From Aureispira anguillae (lineage in GTDB: Bacteria; Bacteroidota; Bacteroidia; Chitinophagales; Saprospiraceae), in NCBI RefSeq assembly GCF_026000115.1, contig NZ_AP026867.1, positions 4,762,001 through 4,826,000 of the forward strand: a stretch of 64,000 nt of DNA. The letters are read 5' to 3'. A program made the position numbers and the translations under genes. The notes under the pieces are model-generated. The model ran no database searches and was not told the origin of the DNA. It saw only the letters and a program-made list of their open reading frames with translations. This document shows positions 55,478-64,000 of this stretch, piece by piece (position 1 is the first letter of the stretch; each line of letters opens with the position of its first letter).

Positions 55478-57919
55478 ATGAGACAGAACTTACGTTATTT
55501 ACTATGCCTAATAATAGGTATAGGTATCTTGCTACCCACAGCAGATGCACAGCTAGTTAACTATGAAGAAACTTGGCAGGAATTTCTAAAAAACCCCAAG
55601 ACTTCTGCGATTAGTAAATTGACAGAGCCTAGCAAAGATCAAGTGGCCAATTATCTTAAGTATTGCTTGATGTATGCCAACTCTCATTTCTGTGCAGATG
55701 ACTTAACCAATTCTGAGAAAATGATGCGAGAAGTTGCTGCAATTAGCTCAGATGCGCATGCCAAGATTCCTGGTTTTGCAGAAAAATATGCTGACTTAAA
55801 GGTCAAAATTTCGGCTTATAAAGCTTGTGGAAAACTATGGATTCGCTTTACAGAAGGGGAAGCAGTAGATATTGCTGAATTGGAAAAAGAGGCCGTAAAA
55901 GATGCCAAAAAGGTCTGCGAAAAGGGAACGCTTTGCAAGTATTTCTACATGACTTCTATGCATTATTACTGCCAAGGTGACCTAAAAAAATCTAGAGGGC
56001 ATTTTGAAAATCGGGTTCAAAAATTGGTGGATAAAACGTCTTTTGAGCCTTCTGATGTACAAGGAATGGAGGAACGGGTTAAAATGATGAAAAAACTTTG
56101 GGCTGGAATTGACAAATTAGATCCTGCTTGGGCTAAATTAATTGAGACCGACCAATCTCCTGGTTTTGATACAGAACTGCCTTTGATTGAGTGCTACTCC
56201 ATTCCCAATATGAAGGAATATATCCTAAGAGCAAGCGCTGATCTTTGTACGGTTGGGGATGAAATGTTAAAAAAAATCAAGGCGCTACAAAAAACCAATA
56301 CTCACTCGATTCCTTCTGATGTCGCTGATAAAATCGAATGGTTAGAAAAGGCTGTTACAGAAAACAACAACGGCTTGGCTACCCTAAACAAAGCTTGGAA
56401 AAAATTCTTGCCTGAAAGCAAACCTAGTGGGATCGACTATGGGCATGAATTTGTTTGTGATCGTGCCGCAGAGGTCAAAGCCTATATTATGGATGGCTTC
56501 GCAGATCCTTGTGGAGGTGGCAAAACTGCTTTGGACAAAATTGAGGAAATTAAAAAAGAACACAACCCTTCTTTGGATACTGAAACAATGACTAAACTCA
56601 AGCAACTAAAAGCTAGAGTTAATAAGGAAGCTGAAAATCTAGCAAAACTCAATGAAGCTTGGGAAGATTTTGTACCTGATGATAAAGTAAAAGGTAAATT
56701 AGATTTTGTATTTGAATATTGCGATAAAGAAGCTCAAATCAAGGCCTATGTCATTGATGGTACGGTTAATTTCTGCGAAAAGGGCAAACAGCGTTTGGAG
56801 GATATTGCAGCACTACGGGATAGTGATGCTCCTGAATTAGCCGATGTCGTTCTTAAAAAAATAGACAATCTACAGGCTAAACAAGATGAGGCGGACCAAG
56901 ATTTAGCAGATTTAAATGCCGCTTGGACCTTGTATATAGAAACGGACAACGTCATGAAATGGGAAGAGGGTTACCCATCCAAGGACAGTGGAACGGTTAG
57001 AGATAATATCCGTTTGGTAAAATTCTACTGCGATAAAATTGCTCAAACCAAATCTTGGGTCATAAAAGGGCAATTGGATCCTTGCGAAAAGGGAGAACCT
57101 TATTTGAAAAAAATTGAAAAACTAAAAGCAGATCATAGCCTAAGTTATGATAAAGAATTAGCTTGCCAGATTAGCCGTTTGCGCAACAAAGTTTATCAAT
57201 GTAAATATTGGACTTTGGTGCTTAAAGCTTGGAAAATTACACACGAAGAATGTGAGCGTTTTGGTCCTGCTTCTTCCAAAATTATGTATGAAGACCTAAA
57301 CTCTGAAGAATCGCCTTGTGAAACTAGAGTCTCTTATAAACAACTTGGAAAAATTGGGATTCAATACACGATTACGACTATTCTTTGTCAGAAAATCAAC
57401 TTGGCGCAGATGGGCGATCCTGAGTATTATAAAAAAATTGCTACTTGGGTAAATACAGAAGTATTAACTAAATATTGTAATACCACCAATTGGCGATGCA
57501 AAAAAGATTTCTTCATTTACCTAGAGGGTCATACCGATGGGCATCGATTTAGTGGTGCTACTTATGACAAATCCTTGGATGTCCCAGAAGGAACGCCTTA
57601 TACGCATTTTATTGGCAAACCTAACGGTGCAGGAGCCGATACGCTCCAAAAAGAAACACGTAACATCACTTCTCAATTAAAATCAAATATGGAATTGGGA
57701 ATTGCTAGAGCTTGGACAGTCAAGCAACAATTGGATTTTATGAAGGTTCCGATTACCATTGGCGCTTACGAGCATCCTTCAGATGAAAAGGATAAAGATT
57801 ATCGCCGTATCGAGATCGAACTAAATATTACCAACCTAATGTTGGATTTTTATGAAAAGACCTTAAAAGAGTTGGTAGATGAATCGGGAATTGGGGATCG
57901 TCCTCGATTGGGCTGTTAG
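55478..57919 (+). CDS. Secreted cysteine-repeat protein with OmpA-like C-terminus (paralog 1)
   Basis: I chose ATG 55478 (MRQNLRYLLCLIIGIGILLP) because the paralogs start right before the signal peptide; an ATG at 55460 would add six residues. The 813-residue product has a signal peptide, then six units of about 88 residues. Each unit carries an AW/TW-type aromatic, then a CDK or CDR motif (FEYCDKEAQIKAYVIDG or FVCDRAAEVKAYIMDG), then a second cysteine (NFCEKG or DPCGGG) about 16 residues later, then helical sequence. The last about 230 residues contain an OmpA-like domain (LEGHTDGHRFSG, then ELGIARAWTVKQQLDF, GAYEHPSDEKDKDYRRIEIELN), expanded by an internal loop. Probably periplasmic and peptidoglycan-linked. 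The repeat family is not one I recognise. Confidence 0.82.
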   Translation: MRQNLRYLLCLIIGIGILLPTADAQLVNYEETWQEFLKNPKTSAISKLTEPSKDQVANYLKYCLMYANSHFCADDLTNSEKMMREVAAISSDAHAKIPGFAEKYADLKVKISAYKACGKLWIRFTEGEAVDIAELEKEAVKDAKKVCEKGTLCKYFYMTSMHYYCQGDLKKSRGHFENRVQKLVDKTSFEPSDVQGMEERVKMMKKLWAGIDKLDPAWAKLIETDQSPGFDTELPLIECYSIPNMKEYILRASADLCTVGDEMLKKIKALQKTNTHSIPSDVADKIEWLEKAVTENNNGLATLNKAWKKFLPESKPSGIDYGHEFVCDRAAEVKAYIMDGFADPCGGGKTALDKIEEIKKEHNPSLDTETMTKLKQLKARVNKEAENLAKLNEAWEDFVPDDKVKGKLDFVFEYCDKEAQIKAYVIDGTVNFCEKGKQRLEDIAALRDSDAPELADVVLKKIDNLQAKQDEADQDLADLNAAWTLYIETDNVMKWEEGYPSKDSGTVRDNIRLVKFYCDKIAQTKSWVIKGQLDPCEKGEPYLKKIEKLKADHSLSYDKELACQISRLRNKVYQCKYWTLVLKAWKITHEECERFGPASSKIMYEDLNSEESPCETRVSYKQLGKIGIQYTITTILCQKINLAQMGDPEYYKKIATWVNTEVLTKYCNTTNWRCKKDFFIYLEGHTDGHRFSGATYDKSLDVPEGTPYTHFIGKPNGAGADTLQKETRNITSQLKSNMELGIARAWTVKQQLDFMKVPITIGAYEHPSDEKDKDYRRIEIELNITNLMLDFYEKTLKELVDESGIGDRPRLGC

Positions 57920-58312
57920 CTTTAATTCTTCCCTTTTTACACAATAATACTAAGAACGTTCATGTTAACTTTATGTTGATGTGGACGTTCTGCATTTGGA
58001 TTCATAATCATTTACTTGGAGACAAATTTAAGTCCTAGCGTTTGGAAACAATTGCCCAACTCTTCTTTTTTTGGGTTGGTTATTGCATAGAGTTAAGAAG
58101 TATCGTTCCTTGACAAGTCGTGTACACTATTAAACAACCCAATCCTCTTATTACTACTTTTGTTAAAAATTACAGGTAGTAAATCGTTAAAGCTTACCCT
58201 TTGTTATAGTTCGTCACACGATTTATCAAAGAACTAGAAGTATTATTAGACAACTTCGTTAATTACCTTAATTTTACAACACACTAGACTATTTTACAAT
58301 ACTATTATAACT
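57920..58312. other. Intergenic region between paralogs 1 and 2
   Basis: Apart from the long hairpin at 57953-57991, nothing is supported here. The size suggests that paralog 2 has its own promoter, but no perfect TAnnTTTG box was found. Confidence 0.5.
57953..57991 (+). terminator. Long wobble-rich RNA hairpin after paralog 1
   Basis: As plus-strand RNA, 57953-57969 pairs with 57975-57991 over 17 positions including five G-U pairs, around the loop TTTAT. It starts 34 bases after the stop. It is not followed by a T tract, so its terminator role is uncertain. Confidence 0.55.
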
Positions 58313-60541
58313 ATGAACTTGAACAAACATTTTTTATTCTATCTCTGCTTGGGTTTTGCTTTTTTGATGCCTAGTATTGTACAGGCGCAACTCGTCAATA
58401 TGGAAGAAACTTGGCAAGAGTTTTTGAGCAATAAAAAAACAGCCAATATTTCTGAGTTAAGAAAGCCTGAAAAATCACAACCTGCCAACTACATCAAGTA
58501 TTCGTTAATCTATGCCAACACTTATTTTTGTGGTGATAACATAGAGGGTGCAGATGAAATGATGCGAGAAATTGAATCCATGGGCAAAACGGTCTGGGAT
58601 AGAGTTCCTGGCTTTGAAGAACGTTATCTTGGCTTAAAAGAAAACATCAAGGCTTATAAGGCTTTGGACCCTGTTTGGGAAAAATTCTTGAACAATAAAA
58701 CCAGTGTTTCTAAGGAGGATGTAGAAGCCTTTCCCGAAGCCAAAAAGATTTGTGAACGTGGTACTTTGTGCAAGTATTTTTACATGATTTCACACGATTA
58801 TTTTTGCAACAAAAACTTGGACAAAGCTAGAGAAGTTTTTGATAGTCGCATTCGAAAATTAGTAGCTACAACCTTCAATCCTAAAGATATAGAAGGCTTG
58901 GGGGATGAAGTGGAGCGCATGACTCAATTTTGGGATGGAATGGATGAATTAACACCTGCTTGGGAAGCCTATATGGAAACCGACATTTCGCCAGGAATGG
59001 ATGCAGAATTACCCATTATTGGTTGTTATGTGATTCCTAATATGAAGGCTTGTATCCTAAAAGCTACCTATGACATTTGTGGGGTTGGCGAAAAAATGTT
59101 GGCAAAATTAAAAGACCTTCAGGATAAGAGCAATGATCCAATCCCTTCTGAAATCATTGAAAAAATGGAATTGATAGAAGAAGAAGTACGGGTTATTAAA
59201 AAGGACTTGGCGGTTTTGAATACCTACTGGAAAAAATTCACCAAAACGAATAAATTACCAACTGGGGTAACCTACAAATATGTATTTGCTTGTGATCGAG
59301 AAGCAGAGGTCAAAGCTTATTTAATGGATGGCTTAATTGACCCTTGTATGAATGGAGCCAAAGCTTTGGAAAATATTTCTAAAGTACGAAAAACACACAA
59401 ACCTGCCCTAGGAAAAGTGACCTTAGAAAAATTAAAAGAGCTAAAAGCTTTGGTCAAAGTTGAAAGCGGCGATGTTACCATTTTAAATGAGGCATGGGAG
59501 GATTTCTTGCCTGATAATAAGTTATCAGACAGCTATGATTTGTCGTTCCAATATTGTGATAAACTCGCAGAAATTAAAGCCTTTATTATTGATGGAACAG
59601 TTAATATCTGTGAAAAAGGAGAACAACGTCTGGACGACATTGAAAATGTACTGGACGAAAATGAGGTGGAAGTAGATGCCGAAACACAACGTAAATTGGA
59701 TGCGTTGCAAGAACAATCTGGAAAACTGTCTGCTAAACAAAATGTTCTGAACAAAGCTTGGGATTTTCTATTGGCTAATAATAAGGTCAGTGACGACTTC
59801 GAATACGATTATGAGTTTAGTTGCGATAGAGAATTGGAAGTTAAAGCTTATTTATTGGATGGTTATACCAATCCTTGTTTGAGCGGCAAATATGGCTTGG
59901 CAGAAGTGGAAAAGGTCATGGCTAAATACAATCCTAAATTGAGCGATGAAACCTTGGCGCAAATCAAAAAATTAAAGAGTCGATTGGCAAATGAAGGGGG
60001 CAATGTCAAGACACTAACCAAAGCTTGGGAAGATTTTGTGCCAGATAATAAGCTATCGGGCGAGATTAATTTTATATTTGACTATTGTGATAAAATTGCA
60101 GAATGCCGTGCTTATATTATTGATGGCACTATCAATTTCTGTGCCCGTGGCAAAGAGCGTCTAGAAGATATTTATCAATTGCAAGAAGATTATCTCTTGA
60201 CCTTAGATCAAACGATGGAAGATAAATTGGAAACCTTGCACAAGATGGTTGAACAAGGCAAACCTAGTGTCGAAGAACTGGACAAAGCTTGGGAAATTTG
60301 TATTAGCATGGATCACTTTGTAAAAGTCGATCGCAGCAAAATTCAATTGGCGGATGTGTATTGCGATCCTATTTCTAAAACAAAGGCTTGGGTCATGAAA
60401 GGGCTTCTAAATCCTTGTAAAGAAGGTGATGGTTATCTGTCTAAAATTGACTATCTAAAACAAAAAGAGGCTGTGGTTTATGGCGAAGAGTTGGATTATC
60501 AAGTGGAGTTGCTGCGAGTGAATGTAGGTAAGTGCAAGTAG
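58313..60541 (+). CDS. Secreted cysteine-repeat protein lacking OmpA domain (paralog 2)
   Basis: The 742-residue product starts MNLNKHFLFYLCLGFAFLMP and is cleaved near VQAQ-LVNMEETWQEFL. It contains eight repeat units with alternating CDR (FACDREAEVKAYLMDG, FSCDRELEVKAYLLDG) and CDK (FQYCDKLAEIKAFIIDG, FDYCDKIAECRAYIIDG) forms, so two CDR-CDK pairs where paralog 1 has one. The final unit ends at VNVGKCK, and the OmpA-like domain is absent. The stop is real in this sequence, since the next 26 bases begin a hairpin. It may be a soluble partner of the OmpA-bearing paralogs. Recent duplication within the array is inferred from the shared pattern. Confidence 0.82.
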   Translation: MNLNKHFLFYLCLGFAFLMPSIVQAQLVNMEETWQEFLSNKKTANISELRKPEKSQPANYIKYSLIYANTYFCGDNIEGADEMMREIESMGKTVWDRVPGFEERYLGLKENIKAYKALDPVWEKFLNNKTSVSKEDVEAFPEAKKICERGTLCKYFYMISHDYFCNKNLDKAREVFDSRIRKLVATTFNPKDIEGLGDEVERMTQFWDGMDELTPAWEAYMETDISPGMDAELPIIGCYVIPNMKACILKATYDICGVGEKMLAKLKDLQDKSNDPIPSEIIEKMELIEEEVRVIKKDLAVLNTYWKKFTKTNKLPTGVTYKYVFACDREAEVKAYLMDGLIDPCMNGAKALENISKVRKTHKPALGKVTLEKLKELKALVKVESGDVTILNEAWEDFLPDNKLSDSYDLSFQYCDKLAEIKAFIIDGTVNICEKGEQRLDDIENVLDENEVEVDAETQRKLDALQEQSGKLSAKQNVLNKAWDFLLANNKVSDDFEYDYEFSCDRELEVKAYLLDGYTNPCLSGKYGLAEVEKVMAKYNPKLSDETLAQIKKLKSRLANEGGNVKTLTKAWEDFVPDNKLSGEINFIFDYCDKIAECRAYIIDGTINFCARGKERLEDIYQLQEDYLLTLDQTMEDKLETLHKMVEQGKPSVEELDKAWEICISMDHFVKVDRSKIQLADVYCDPISKTKAWVMKGLLNPCKEGDGYLSKIDYLKQKEAVVYGEELDYQVELLRVNVGKCK

Positions 60542-60566
60542 ATTTTTTGATTTGAACATTATTGGG

Positions 60567-60599
60567 TTTGAAGATGAGCCAATGCTGCTCATCTTCAAA
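60567..60599 (+). terminator. Hairpin between paralogs 2 and 3
   Basis: TTTGAAGATGAGC (60567-60579) pairs perfectly with GCTCATCTTCAAA (60587-60599) around CAATGCT. It starts 26 bases after the stop of paralog 2 and ends 30 bases before the start of paralog 3. Without a T tract, it may attenuate rather than terminate. Confidence 0.6.
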
Positions 60600-60629
60600 T
60601 TGAATACTATTAATAAATACGATAAAACT

Positions 60630-63593
60630 ATGAATGTAAATCGACCTTTCTCATTCCTATTCCTTTTGGGAGTAACCTTATTGTTACCCCATTTTGCCCA
60701 AGCACAATTGGTCAATATGGAAGAAACATGGCGAGAGTTTTTGGGCAATCAAAAGACCTCTAATGTCTCCAAATTAGTAAAGCCTGAAAAATCACAGCCC
60801 GCCAACTATATTAAGTATTGTCTGATGTATGCCAACTCTTATTTTTGTGCCGATAATATTCCAAGTGCCGATAAGATGATGCGAGAAATTACCACCATCA
60901 ATCCAGAGGTACAAGCTAAGGTTCCAGGTTTTAAGGAACGCTATGAAGGAATGAAGGTCAAAATCAAAGCGTATAAAGATTTGGTTCCTGTATGGCAACG
61001 TTTCTTAGCAGATAAAGGTAGCATAACTAGAAAGGATATTGCTGCTGTTCCTGAAGCAAAAAAGGTCTGTGAAAAAGGAACGTTGTGCAAGTTCTTTTAT
61101 ATGACAGCACATGCTTATTATTGTGAGGCTAACTTAGAAGATGCTCGGCATCATTTTGAAAATCGAGTGCTTAAGCTTGCCAAAACAAGTTTTGATCCTA
61201 AAAATGTAGCTGGTCTAAATGAAGAAATTGAAATGATGAAACTTGTTTGGGCTGGGATTGATGAATTAACTCCTGTTTGGTCCAAATTTATTGAAACGGA
61301 TCAATCTCCTGGTTTTGAGACAGAAATTCCTGTTATTGCATGTTATACGGTTCCTAATATAAAAGTTTGTTTACTGAGAGCTGCTGCTGATTTTTGTGGT
61401 ACAGGTGCTGAAATGTTAGAAAAAATCAAAGCCTTACAAGCCAGTATGTCTCACGATGTTCCAGGTGATGTCGCCGATAAAATTGCATGGTTAGAGGCTG
61501 CGGTTAATAAGAGCAATAAAGAGTTAGCAAATCTCAATAACATTTGGGATAAATTTACCCCAAAAGAGCAATTACCCAATGGTGCTACCTATGCGCACAT
61601 TTTTGTTTGTGATCGTTTGGCGGAAGTAAAAGCTTATTTGATGGATGGTTTAAGCAATCCTTGTACAGCAGGGGAAGCTGCCCTAGACAGCATTGCTAGA
61701 ATTCGCAAAGACCATAAACCCAGCTTAGACGATGTTTGTACTTCTAAATTAAAAAAACTAAAAAGCTTGGTCAATAATGAAGCCGCAGCTATTGCTAAAC
61801 TAAATAAAGCTTGGGAAGATTTTTTGCCTGACCATAAACTATCTAATCCTGCTGATTTTGGCTTTGAATATTGTGATAAAACGGCTTTAACAAAAGCCTA
61901 TACTATGGATGGCATTCTGAATATTTGCGATCGTGGTCAACAACGTTTGGACGATATTGAAACGGTTCGTGCAGAATACACCCCAAGCTTAGATGCTAAA
62001 ACTACTGAAAAAATTGACTTTCTCCAGAAAGAAGTGGAGCGTCTCAACCAAGAGGCCGCAGATTTAAAGAAGGCTTGGCAATATTTGGTAGACAATGACA
62101 AAGTAAACACTGCCCTTCAATACAAACATGAATTTATTTGTGATCGAGAGGCAGAAGTACAGTCTTATCTTTTAGATGGTTTAACCGATCCTTGTGCTAG
62201 TGGAAAAGATGCTTTGGCTGAAATTGAAAAAGTCATGAGTGCACATAATCCAACGCTAAGTTCTACGACCTTAGCACAGCTTAATAAATTAAAAAATAGC
62301 GTTAAAAACGAAACCAATAATTTGGCAGCACTCAACAAAACTTGGAAAGACTTTGTGCCTGATGATAAATTGTCTGCTCCTTTGGATATTGCCTTTGAAT
62401 ATTGCGATAAAATTGCGCAAATTCGTGCTTATATCATTGATGGTACCGTCAATTTTTGTGCTCAATCGGAACAACGCCTAGCAGATGCCCTTGAGTTAAA
62501 AACAAGCTTTTCTTTGTCATTGGATGCTACTACGCAAAGCAAATTGGATCAGTTGGACAAAAAGGTAAAACAAGCCGCAAAAGATTTGGAAGATTTGGGA
62601 GCAGCTTGGACGCTTTATACGCAAACAGATACCCTCACGTCTTGGCCAGAGGGCTATCCTGATCCTGATACCCTTGTTCGTGATCAAATTCGTTTGGTGG
62701 ATTTTTATTGTGACAAAATTGCGCAAACCAAATCTTGGGCCATCAAAGGCTTGTTGGACCCTTGCGAAAAAGGAGATGCTTACCTCGCCAAAATTAATGC
62801 CCTAAAAACCAAACATGGGCTTTCTTATGACAACGACTTAGCTTGTCAAGTACATCGCCTAAAAGGCAAAGTTTACCAATGTAAGTACTGGACTTTAGTT
62901 CGTGAAGCTCGACGAGTAACGCATCTGGAACGTGAAACATTTGGTCCTAAATCTGCTCAGATCATGTATGGCGAGCTCAATTCGGACAAACAGCCTTGTG
63001 AAACGACGGTTGTTTATGAACCATTGGGCTATATTGGGGTGCGTTATACCGTTGCTCCTCACCTTTGTCAAAAAACCAATTTGGCTAAAATGGGAGATCC
63101 CGAATATTACAAAAAAATTGCGTCTTGGGTAGACGATGAAGTATTGAGTAAATACTGTGAATCGAATATGCGTTGCAAAGAGGATTTCTTTATTTATTTG
63201 GAAGGACATACGGATGGCTATCGTTTTTCGGGGCGCAAATACGATCAATCTTTAGACATTCCTCAAGGAACTCCTTATACGCATTTTTTGGGTGATAAAG
63301 ATGGAACGGTTGATACGTTACAAAAAGAAACTCGACATATTACACGAGAGCTAAAATCAAATATGGAATTGGGAATTGCTCGTGCTTGGACAGTCAAAGC
63401 TCAGTTGGATTTTATGAATGTTCCCATTACAATTGGGGCTTATGAACACCCTGAGACTGAAAAAGGGGGAGAATTCCGAAAAATTGATATTGAATTAAAT
63501 ATTACTAATTTGCTGCTTGATTTTTATGAAAAAACACTCAATCGTTTGGTCAAAGAGTCGGGCATTGGAAAACGACCAGCTAGAGGCTGCTAA
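60630..63593 (+). CDS. Secreted cysteine-repeat protein with OmpA-like C-terminus (paralog 3)
   Basis: I start at ATG 60630 (MNVNRPFSFLFLLGVTLLLP), which is directly before a signal peptide; the longer frame from 60552 would put 26 charged residues ahead of it and run through the hairpin. The 987-residue product has eight cysteine-repeat units, again with two CDR-CDK pairs (FVCDRLAEVKAYLMDG, FEYCDKTALTKAYTMDG, FICDREAEVQSYLLDG, FEYCDKIAQIRAYIIDG). The C-terminal OmpA-like part is very close to that of paralog 1 (LEGHTDGYRFSGRKYDQSL, ELGIARAWTVKAQLDF, GAYEHPETEKGGEFRKIDIE). A terminator follows. Confidence 0.85.
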   Translation: MNVNRPFSFLFLLGVTLLLPHFAQAQLVNMEETWREFLGNQKTSNVSKLVKPEKSQPANYIKYCLMYANSYFCADNIPSADKMMREITTINPEVQAKVPGFKERYEGMKVKIKAYKDLVPVWQRFLADKGSITRKDIAAVPEAKKVCEKGTLCKFFYMTAHAYYCEANLEDARHHFENRVLKLAKTSFDPKNVAGLNEEIEMMKLVWAGIDELTPVWSKFIETDQSPGFETEIPVIACYTVPNIKVCLLRAAADFCGTGAEMLEKIKALQASMSHDVPGDVADKIAWLEAAVNKSNKELANLNNIWDKFTPKEQLPNGATYAHIFVCDRLAEVKAYLMDGLSNPCTAGEAALDSIARIRKDHKPSLDDVCTSKLKKLKSLVNNEAAAIAKLNKAWEDFLPDHKLSNPADFGFEYCDKTALTKAYTMDGILNICDRGQQRLDDIETVRAEYTPSLDAKTTEKIDFLQKEVERLNQEAADLKKAWQYLVDNDKVNTALQYKHEFICDREAEVQSYLLDGLTDPCASGKDALAEIEKVMSAHNPTLSSTTLAQLNKLKNSVKNETNNLAALNKTWKDFVPDDKLSAPLDIAFEYCDKIAQIRAYIIDGTVNFCAQSEQRLADALELKTSFSLSLDATTQSKLDQLDKKVKQAAKDLEDLGAAWTLYTQTDTLTSWPEGYPDPDTLVRDQIRLVDFYCDKIAQTKSWAIKGLLDPCEKGDAYLAKINALKTKHGLSYDNDLACQVHRLKGKVYQCKYWTLVREARRVTHLERETFGPKSAQIMYGELNSDKQPCETTVVYEPLGYIGVRYTVAPHLCQKTNLAKMGDPEYYKKIASWVDDEVLSKYCESNMRCKEDFFIYLEGHTDGYRFSGRKYDQSLDIPQGTPYTHFLGDKDGTVDTLQKETRHITRELKSNMELGIARAWTVKAQLDFMNVPITIGAYEHPETEKGGEFRKIDIELNITNLLLDFYEKTLNRLVKESGIGKRPARGC

Positions 63594-63627
63594 GTGCTCT
63601 CTAACAATTTGATCTTAACTTTTATTT

Positions 63628-63668
63628 TGAAGGCGCAATGAAATAACTTACATTGCGCCTTTATTTTT
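63628..63668 (+). terminator. Intrinsic terminator after paralog 3
   Basis: AGGCGCAATG pairs perfectly with CATTGCGCCT (63631-63640 with 63651-63660), extended by an A-T pair, and is followed by TTATTTTTT. It is a canonical terminator. Confidence 0.88.
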
Positions 63669-63705
63669 TGCCAAAAATCAATCATTATTCAACAAAATAA
63701 CAAGC

Positions 63706-64000
63706 ATGAAGTCAATTCTTATCGCCACTCTCCTACTCCTTATTTCATTACAATTTGCTTTAGGTCAGGGCTTAAAAATAGCTACCTTCAATTGTGAATT
63801 CCTAGTCAAAAGAAAAGTACATATGAAATATGGGCTGCCTTTTAACATGAAATATGCCTCAAAAGCTGCTAAACAAGAATGGCAAGACGATCGTTTTAGA
63901 CAAAAAAAGTTTGACGAAGCAACAGAAGCTGTAGCCAAACACCTAAAAACACTCCATGCAGATGTATTGGGATTAACAGAGGTAGGTAATGAAGCAGAAG
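63706..64000 (+). CDS. Endonuclease/exonuclease/phosphatase family protein, truncated by window edge
   Basis: The visible 98 residues begin MKSILIATLLLLISLQFALG, a signal peptide, followed by KIATFNCEFLVKRK. The N of the TFN motif and the later DVLGLTEVGNE are the first two metal-site signatures of the EEP superfamily. The 3' end lies outside the window, so the catalytic histidine cannot be checked. It is likely a secreted metal-dependent phosphodiesterase or nuclease. Confidence 0.75.
   Translation, partial: MKSILIATLLLLISLQFALGQGLKIATFNCEFLVKRKVHMKYGLPFNMKYASKAAKQEWQDDRFRQKKFDEATEAVAKHLKTLHADVLGLTEVGNEAE

Noticed and set aside
60552-60629. Longer start for paralog 3
   Set aside because: The 26 extra residues are charged, precede a good signal peptide and overlap a perfect hairpin. 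The paralogs start at the equivalent of 60630.
62895-63248. Minus-strand ORF of 117 residues
   Set aside because: It lies fully within paralog 3, which has a signal peptide, repeats and an OmpA domain. The antisense product has no domain features.

Overview
The window is low-GC DNA from a member of the Bacteroidota. The evidence is type IX secretion (T9SS) genes of the PorP/SprF and PorE types, giant secreted adhesins with a gliding-motility C-terminal domain, a DUF4295 gene beside rpmG, a TAnnTTTG-type promoter, and ribosome-binding regions without strong Shine-Dalgarno motifs. Giant Ig-like adhesins together with secreted WD40-caspase and TPR-CHAT proteins suggest a saprospirian such as Aureispira. 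That placement is inference, since no 16S rRNA gene is present.

Region 1 (1-25381, all minus strand) is a surface and secretion locus. In transcription order it holds a secreted, membrane-anchored TPR-CHAT protein, an OmpA-domain protein, a 3586-residue adhesin, a PorP/SprF-like protein, a PorE-like protein (TPR, PD40 propeller, CarboxypepD_reg-type and OmpA domains), and a second giant adhesin that runs off the left edge. The first adhesin carries ten copies of a three-module c-a-b Ig-like unit. The second reuses the same N-terminal module and Ig order and adds a beta-helix-like part, a glycine-rich tract and SprB-type repeats. The likely logic is export through T9SS, anchoring by PorP/PorE, and peptidoglycan contact through OmpA domains.

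Region 2 (25382-34503) is mostly housekeeping: a eukaryote/poxvirus-like thymidine kinase in an AT-rich stretch, ftsY, a tRNA-Arg/rpmB/rpmG/DUF4295 transcription unit with a well-formed promoter and a terminator, a DksA/TraR protein, gltX, glnS and a TPR protein.

Region 3 (34783-54910) mixes envelope and metabolic genes: a DUF5686-type outer-membrane protein, a TlpA-like thioredoxin, a PaaE-like flavin/2Fe-2S reductase, a DoxX/BT_3928 protein with DUF1599, a SUI1 factor, a CpeT-like lipoprotein, a secreted WD40-caspase, rbfA, a LolC/E-like permease, an MsbA-like ABC exporter and an HTH protein whose 5' end looks frameshifted. Several perfect inverted repeats and terminators separate these units. 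A 163-bp element with 17-bp terminal inverted repeats, flanked by an 8-bp direct repeat, lies upstream of DUF1599; two related elements lie elsewhere in the window.

Region 4 (55478-64000) holds three tandem paralogous secreted proteins built from a cysteine-paired helical-looking repeat of about 88 residues that I do not recognise. Two end in an OmpA-like domain and the middle one does not. A truncated endonuclease/exonuclease/phosphatase gene ends the window. The paralogous array and the CHAT-OmpA-adhesin-PorP-PorE locus are the best candidates for undescribed biology.
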